From an uncultured Geobacteraceae bacterium (GTDB taxonomy: Bacteria > Desulfobacterota > Desulfuromonadia > Geobacterales > Pseudopelobacteraceae), in NCBI GenBank assembly GCA_903879825.1, contig CAIRND010000077.1:1-44207 (forward strand): a stretch of 44,207 nt of DNA, in the 5' to 3' direction. The translations under genes and the position numbers were made by a program. The notes beneath the pieces were generated by a model. The model was given only the letters and a program-made list of their open reading frames with translations, was not told where the DNA came from and ran no database searches. Position 1 is the stretch's first letter. Each line of letters opens with the position of its first letter. Positions 44,014 to 44,207 of the stretch are shown in pieces.

Positions 44014-44207
44014 TTAAAATACTTTCTTGATCTCGATCATCGCTCGATTAACGTGCCGGTTATCAGTTGCAATGCCCGGAGAGTAGTATCCTGTGTAAAT
44101 GTACGTGATTGAGGCTGTCAATTGCTTACCCACAAGATAACTAAGCCCGGAATCAACCTGGAACCGCCTGGTATAACTGCTCTGTTGTTCGTACTTTTCC
44201 ACAGTAA
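44014..44207 (-). CDS. C-terminal end of an outer-membrane beta-barrel-like protein (5' end outside window)
   Basis: The frame is open to the right edge. The 64 visible codons alternate polar and hydrophobic residues (TRRFQVDSGLSYLVG, TASITYIYTGYYSPG) and end IEIKKVF. A terminal Phe after amphipathic strands is the usual signal for BAM-dependent outer-membrane barrels. Outer-membrane proteins of this kind are found beside exosortase/EPS loci, but too little is visible to name the family. It is the gene immediately before wzm. Confidence 0.65.
   Translation of the reverse strand, partial: TVEKYEQQSSYTRRFQVDSGLSYLVGKQLTASITYIYTGYYSPGIATDNRHVNRAMIEIKKVF

Overview
The window is almost entirely one strand: every gene I can support lies on the minus strand, so transcription runs from the right edge (44207) towards position 1. 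It is a cell-surface polysaccharide locus. It combines nucleotide-sugar enzymes, an ABC-type polysaccharide exporter, eight glycosyltransferases, an O-antigen ligase/polymerase-like membrane protein, a PEP-CTERM protein and four very large secreted multidomain proteins. The gene mix (PEP-CTERM sorting signal, glycosyltransferases of the type found with EpsH/exosortase systems, DUF4082 and Ig-like giant proteins, an outer-membrane barrel end) indicates a Gram-negative, probably a deltaproteobacterium of the Geobacter/Desulfuromonadales kind. That assignment is inference from gene content only. No tRNA, rRNA, CRISPR array, transposase or phage gene was seen.

Layout in order of transcription. 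(1) 44207-43104: the end of an outer-membrane barrel-like gene, then the exporter permease (wzm-like). (2) 43062-35808: the exporter ATPase with a long C-terminal domain (wzt-like), a WbpB/WlbA-like sugar dehydrogenase, a fused acetyltransferase-aminotransferase, a sugar epimerase, a second DegT-family aminotransferase and an N-formyltransferase-like protein. Many start codons overlap the previous stop (ATGA) or follow closely. (3) 35807-35374: the only long gene-free stretch (434 bp), upstream of the PEP-CTERM gene. (4) 35373-16505: the PEP-CTERM protein and four giant secreted proteins separated by only about 40 to 60 bp. They are a GH16 glycanase, two proteins with a GATase-like plus polysaccharide-deacetylase-like core, and a PHP/CehA-like hydrolase. 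All four end in the same roughly 205-residue module, and three begin with DUF4082. (5) 16504-16267: an intergenic region with a perfect 15-bp hairpin. (6) 16266-2028: a glycosyltransferase operon that also holds a lipoprotein, a cytoplasmic deacetylase-like protein, an O-antigen ligase-like protein and a separate oxidoreductase/epimerase pair. (7) 2031-1: a fused oxidoreductase-epimerase that runs off the left edge.

A reasonable working model is as follows. The nucleotide-sugar genes make unusual amino sugars: a diacetamido-type sugar acid by analogy with WbpB/D/E, and possibly an N-formylated amino sugar. The glycosyltransferases assemble a glycan, Wzm/Wzt export it with recognition by the Wzt C-terminal domain, and the giant secreted proteins bind, deacetylate or cut it outside the cell. 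The most novel-looking part is the giant-protein block. It has one shared C-terminal module, interchangeable catalytic cores, and DNA-level internal repeats that appear to be still duplicating.
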